The notes beneath the pieces were generated by a model. The model searched no databases. It was not told where the DNA came from and saw only the letters and a list, made by a program, of their open reading frames with translations. DNA of 57,255 nt. It comes from Akkermansiaceae bacterium (GTDB lineage Bacteria > Verrucomicrobiota > Verrucomicrobiia > Verrucomicrobiales > Akkermansiaceae). The position numbers and the translations under genes are program-made. Every line of letters begins with the position of its first letter. Positions within the stretch are counted from its first letter, which is position 1. Shown piece by piece: positions 56,315 through 57,255 of the stretch. The stretch lies in assembly GCA_903878115.1 (NCBI GenBank), contig CAIRGO010000278.1, forward strand, positions 1 to 57,255. The letters are read 5' to 3'.

Positions 56315-56860
56315 ATGAAATACGACTACCGTGCGATCATGGAGACCATTCGCGCAGCGGATTTCGCGGCGATGGAGGAGCTTGCCAAGTGTTGGGACGA
56401 GTTTCCGAGCGGCAAGGATGACTTCATCGGAAGGCACTGGATCACCAACGCTATCGACTGCGGTAGCGTAGAAGTCATATCGTGGATGCTTTCACATGGC
56501 GCGTCCGTCCCGATTGAAGTCGATGACGGTTATACAGTGCTCCACAGCGTGATTGAGCGCAGCAATGAAGACAAATATGAGATGATGAGTATTTTGATCG
56601 ATGCGGGCGCTGACGTGAACGAGATCGGGATTCATGGATATGCTCCAGCCCATCATGCCGCTGTAAGGAATGATGTCGAATCTCTCAAGATCCTACACGA
56701 GCACGGAGCCGATTTTAGCCTCCGGACAAGCGTCGATGATTACGCGACACCGCTAGAAGAAGCCCGCTCCATGACCCAACGACGCCCCACTGATGCCATC
56801 TACTTTCTCCAGGCACTCGAAGAAGAAGCCCAACAAGTCATGGATGTCAACCGCCCATAA
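56315..56860 (+). CDS. Ankyrin-repeat protein
   Basis: A small cytoplasmic protein of 181 residues from the ATG at 56315; the frame extends to a TTG at 56303. Three to four ankyrin repeats are readable: ITNAIDCGSVEVISWMLSHGA, DDGYTVLHSVIERSNEDKYE with LIDAGADVNE, and GYAPAHHAAVRNDVESLKIL with HEHGADFSL. They end in a capping helix (DAIYFLQALEEEAQQV). There is no signal peptide or other domain, so it probably binds a protein partner. It differs from the surrounding housekeeping genes and lies in an accessory-looking segment after the palindromes. Confidence 0.85.
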   Translation: MKYDYRAIMETIRAADFAAMEELAKCWDEFPSGKDDFIGRHWITNAIDCGSVEVISWMLSHGASVPIEVDDGYTVLHSVIERSNEDKYEMMSILIDAGADVNEIGIHGYAPAHHAAVRNDVESLKILHEHGADFSLRTSVDDYATPLEEARSMTQRRPTDAIYFLQALEEEAQQVMDVNRP

Positions 56861-56930
56861 GCTATTAAATTTCAACTCAAACTCATCGCAATGACGCGGT
56901 GACATCACATCAAACGTTCGGTAAGAAATT

Positions 56931-57255
56931 GTGACGATACTATCCTTCAAGCTATGGATTAAACTTTGCGCTATTGGGCAACTGTTGTTTCTTGCCATAT
57001 TCATTGGTTTCGTCTTCCCCAATTCGACGACCGCAAATGTGATATTTTTGACTGGAATCTCCCTATTAATTCCGCTTTGTGCTGTAGGTACCGTAATGGG
57101 GATCCTGCTTGCTATGAACCGTCTTTTCTTCAGATGCCCATTCTGTTCAACTAGCTCTCCAGTTGTAGCAGGTAATAACAAGCGTATCTGGATCGAGTGT
57201 CCTACATGTGGGCTAATTTCGGGAACATATTCAAGATTTCCACCGCTTACTTATC
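56931..57255 (+). CDS. Partial membrane protein with zinc-ribbon-like tail (cut by window edge)
   Basis: An open frame from the GTG at 56931 to the end of the window (108 codons, no stop). It begins MTILSFKLWIK and has two hydrophobic segments likely to cross the membrane (about residues 12-30 and 36-60). A cytoplasmic part follows with CPFC and, 20 residues later, CPTCG, a typical zinc-ribbon spacing. It starts 70 bases after the ankyrin gene and may be its cotranscribed partner. The start is not certain and the C-terminus is missing. Family unknown. Confidence 0.6.
   Translation, partial: MTILSFKLWIKLCAIGQLLFLAIFIGFVFPNSTTANVIFLTGISLLIPLCAVGTVMGILLAMNRLFFRCPFCSTSSPVVAGNNKRIWIECPTCGLISGTYSRFPPLTY

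Overview
The window is chromosomal DNA of a Gram-negative member of the Planctomycetes-Verrucomicrobia group, most likely a verrucomicrobium. The evidence is a planctomycete/verrucomicrobium-type bacterial microcompartment (BMC) operon, a paired DUF1552 and DUF1587/1595/1592/1588/1585 gene set, YHYH-domain and CotH/lamin-tail secreted proteins, lipoproteins together with apolipoprotein N-acyltransferase, and almost no Shine-Dalgarno sequences. I saw no rRNA, tRNA, CRISPR array, phage gene or transposase.

Left part (1-22000): mostly housekeeping. It holds pyruvate phosphate dikinase with histone-like Lys/Ala tails, acetyl-CoA synthetase, a coiled-coil protein, a P1B-4-type metal ATPase, a universal stress protein, RibBA, a large Gln/Glu-rich repeat lipoprotein, a DEAD-box helicase with a DbpA-type RNA-binding domain, DAHP synthase, an unknown winged-helix-like protein, YqgE/AlgH, an L,D-transpeptidase, MutY, RNase HIII, an HU/IHF protein and agmatine deiminase. 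Genes lie singly or in short units on both strands.

Middle (22000-30000): three secreted proteins on the minus strand. One is a 1495-residue lamin-tail/CotH protein and two are tandem YHYH paralogues of identical length. All three end in a similar C-terminal module.

BMC region (30000-43811): a ten-gene minus-strand operon runs pduL, BMC-H, BMC-H, ackA, BMC-H, BMC-P, CoA-acylating aldehyde dehydrogenase, BMC-P, BMC-P, class II aldolase. The expected pathway splits a deoxysugar phosphate (fuculose- or rhamnulose-1-phosphate) into dihydroxyacetone phosphate and lactaldehyde. Lactaldehyde is then oxidised to lactyl-CoA, passed to lactyl phosphate by PduL, and yields ATP plus lactate through acetate kinase. 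Amphipathic targeting peptides are visible on PduL, the dehydrogenase and the aldolase. Upstream on the same strand lies a four-gene operon (esterase, cytochrome-type DUF1592 protein, DUF1552 protein, SGNH hydrolase), parts of which are richer in GC. A DeoR-type regulator on the plus strand follows, probably the regulator of the compartment.

Right part (43800-57255): apolipoprotein N-acyltransferase, a TPR protein, dihydroxy-acid dehydratase, a membrane-anchored TPR/beta-helix protein, a glycosyltransferase, PriA, a short-palindrome region, an ankyrin protein, and a membrane/zinc-ribbon protein cut by the window edge.
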